Source: Prevotella sp.
Lineage (GTDB): Bacteria > Bacteroidota > Bacteroidia > Bacteroidales > Dysgonomonadaceae
Direction of reading: 5' to 3'
DNA length: 15,607 nt
Assembly: GCA_031263965.1 (NCBI GenBank)
Contig: JAISES010000117.1
Span: 1-15,607, forward strand
A model generated the notes under the pieces. That model worked only from the letters and a program-made list of their open reading frames with translations, ran no database searches and was not told where the DNA came from. The translations under genes and the position numbers were made by a program. Below, piece by piece: positions 15,489-15,607 of this stretch (the stretch's first letter is position 1; each line of letters begins with the position of its first letter).

Positions 15489-15607
15489 AGAAACTGTTTG
15501 AATTTTATAGCCAATTTTTTTATAGGTATTTTCAGATGGATTTTGTTCTTTTTGCTTGCAGGTTTAGCGGGCTAAACCAAAAGGAAAAAGGATAAAATAC
15601 GCTAAAA
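15489..15607. mobile_element. Inverted-repeat element, second long copy, truncated by the window edge
   Basis: It begins AGAAACTGTTTGAATTTTA (15489-15507). Then 15519-15600 matches the complement of 11291-11373 almost base for base, with only a handful of differences, including the palindrome GGTTTAGC/GCTAAACC (15561-15578), which is perfect here and has one mismatch in the other copy. After the shared GGATAAAATAC the two copies diverge. This one continues GCTAAAA, which is how the right terminal repeat of the 77-bp copy begins, so the element probably ends about 14 bp beyond the window at a total of about 133 bp. Confidence 0.8.

Noticed and set aside
11207..15607. CRISPR-like array from the repeated AGAAACTGTTT units
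   Set aside because: The units are in inverted pairs, far apart and irregularly spaced, with no spacers and no cas genes.

Overview
The window looks chromosomal and comes from the phylum Bacteroidota, most likely order Bacteroidales. The evidence is TAnnTTTG-type -7 promoter elements, few Shine-Dalgarno sequences, an outer-membrane beta-barrel protein with a carboxypeptidase-regulatory-like N-terminal domain, a short-LID adenylate kinase, and an FtsK with a long acidic linker. A Dysgonomonas/Parabacteroides-like source is my guess from general resemblance; the sequence does not prove it.

Layout, left to right. (1) The 3' end of an S9-type peptidase on the + strand (3-263) converges on an aldo/keto reductase on the - strand (310-1266), with a bidirectional terminator between them. 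(2) A two-gene minus-strand membrane unit encodes a four-TM DUF3137-type protein (2003-3631) followed 6 nt later by LemA (1445-1996). It is read from a good TAnnTTTG promoter at 3662-3669. (3) A plus-strand housekeeping run follows: hpt, adk, obgE, a secreted SGNH-like/DUF5040-like protein and a phosphopantetheinyl transferase (3787-7606). The last two genes overlap by one base (TAATG), and hairpins sit in the hpt-adk and adk-obgE gaps. (4) On the minus strand lie a PepE-type dipeptidase (7761-8471) and FtsK/SpoIIIE (8707-11166). (5) On the plus strand is a 955-aa outer-membrane beta-barrel protein with a Gly/Pro/Arg-rich tail (11569-14436). (6) On the minus strand are an iron-type superoxide dismutase with an apparent signal peptide (14568-15248) and a 57-codon 3' remnant of an unrecognised gene (15315-15488).

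Most of the unusual content is between the genes. A family of small non-coding elements shares the terminal inverted repeat AGAAACTGTTTGAATTTTA but has different cores. One 196-bp copy (11207-11402) sits in the ftsK leader. One 77-bp copy (14454-14530) sits between the convergent outer-membrane-protein and sodB genes. A third runs off the right edge (15489-end) and appears to have cut the 3' gene remnant. Two unrelated palindromic repeats are also present: a CGTCATTGCGAG type at 7652-7737 with a degenerate copy at 1320-1382, and a CACGGAG/CACAGAG type at 8562-8640. No rRNA, tRNA, CRISPR array or transposase gene was found. I see no clearly new multi-gene system. The best leads are the modular inverted-repeat element family, the exported SOD with a possible second start, and the LemA/DUF3137 membrane pair.
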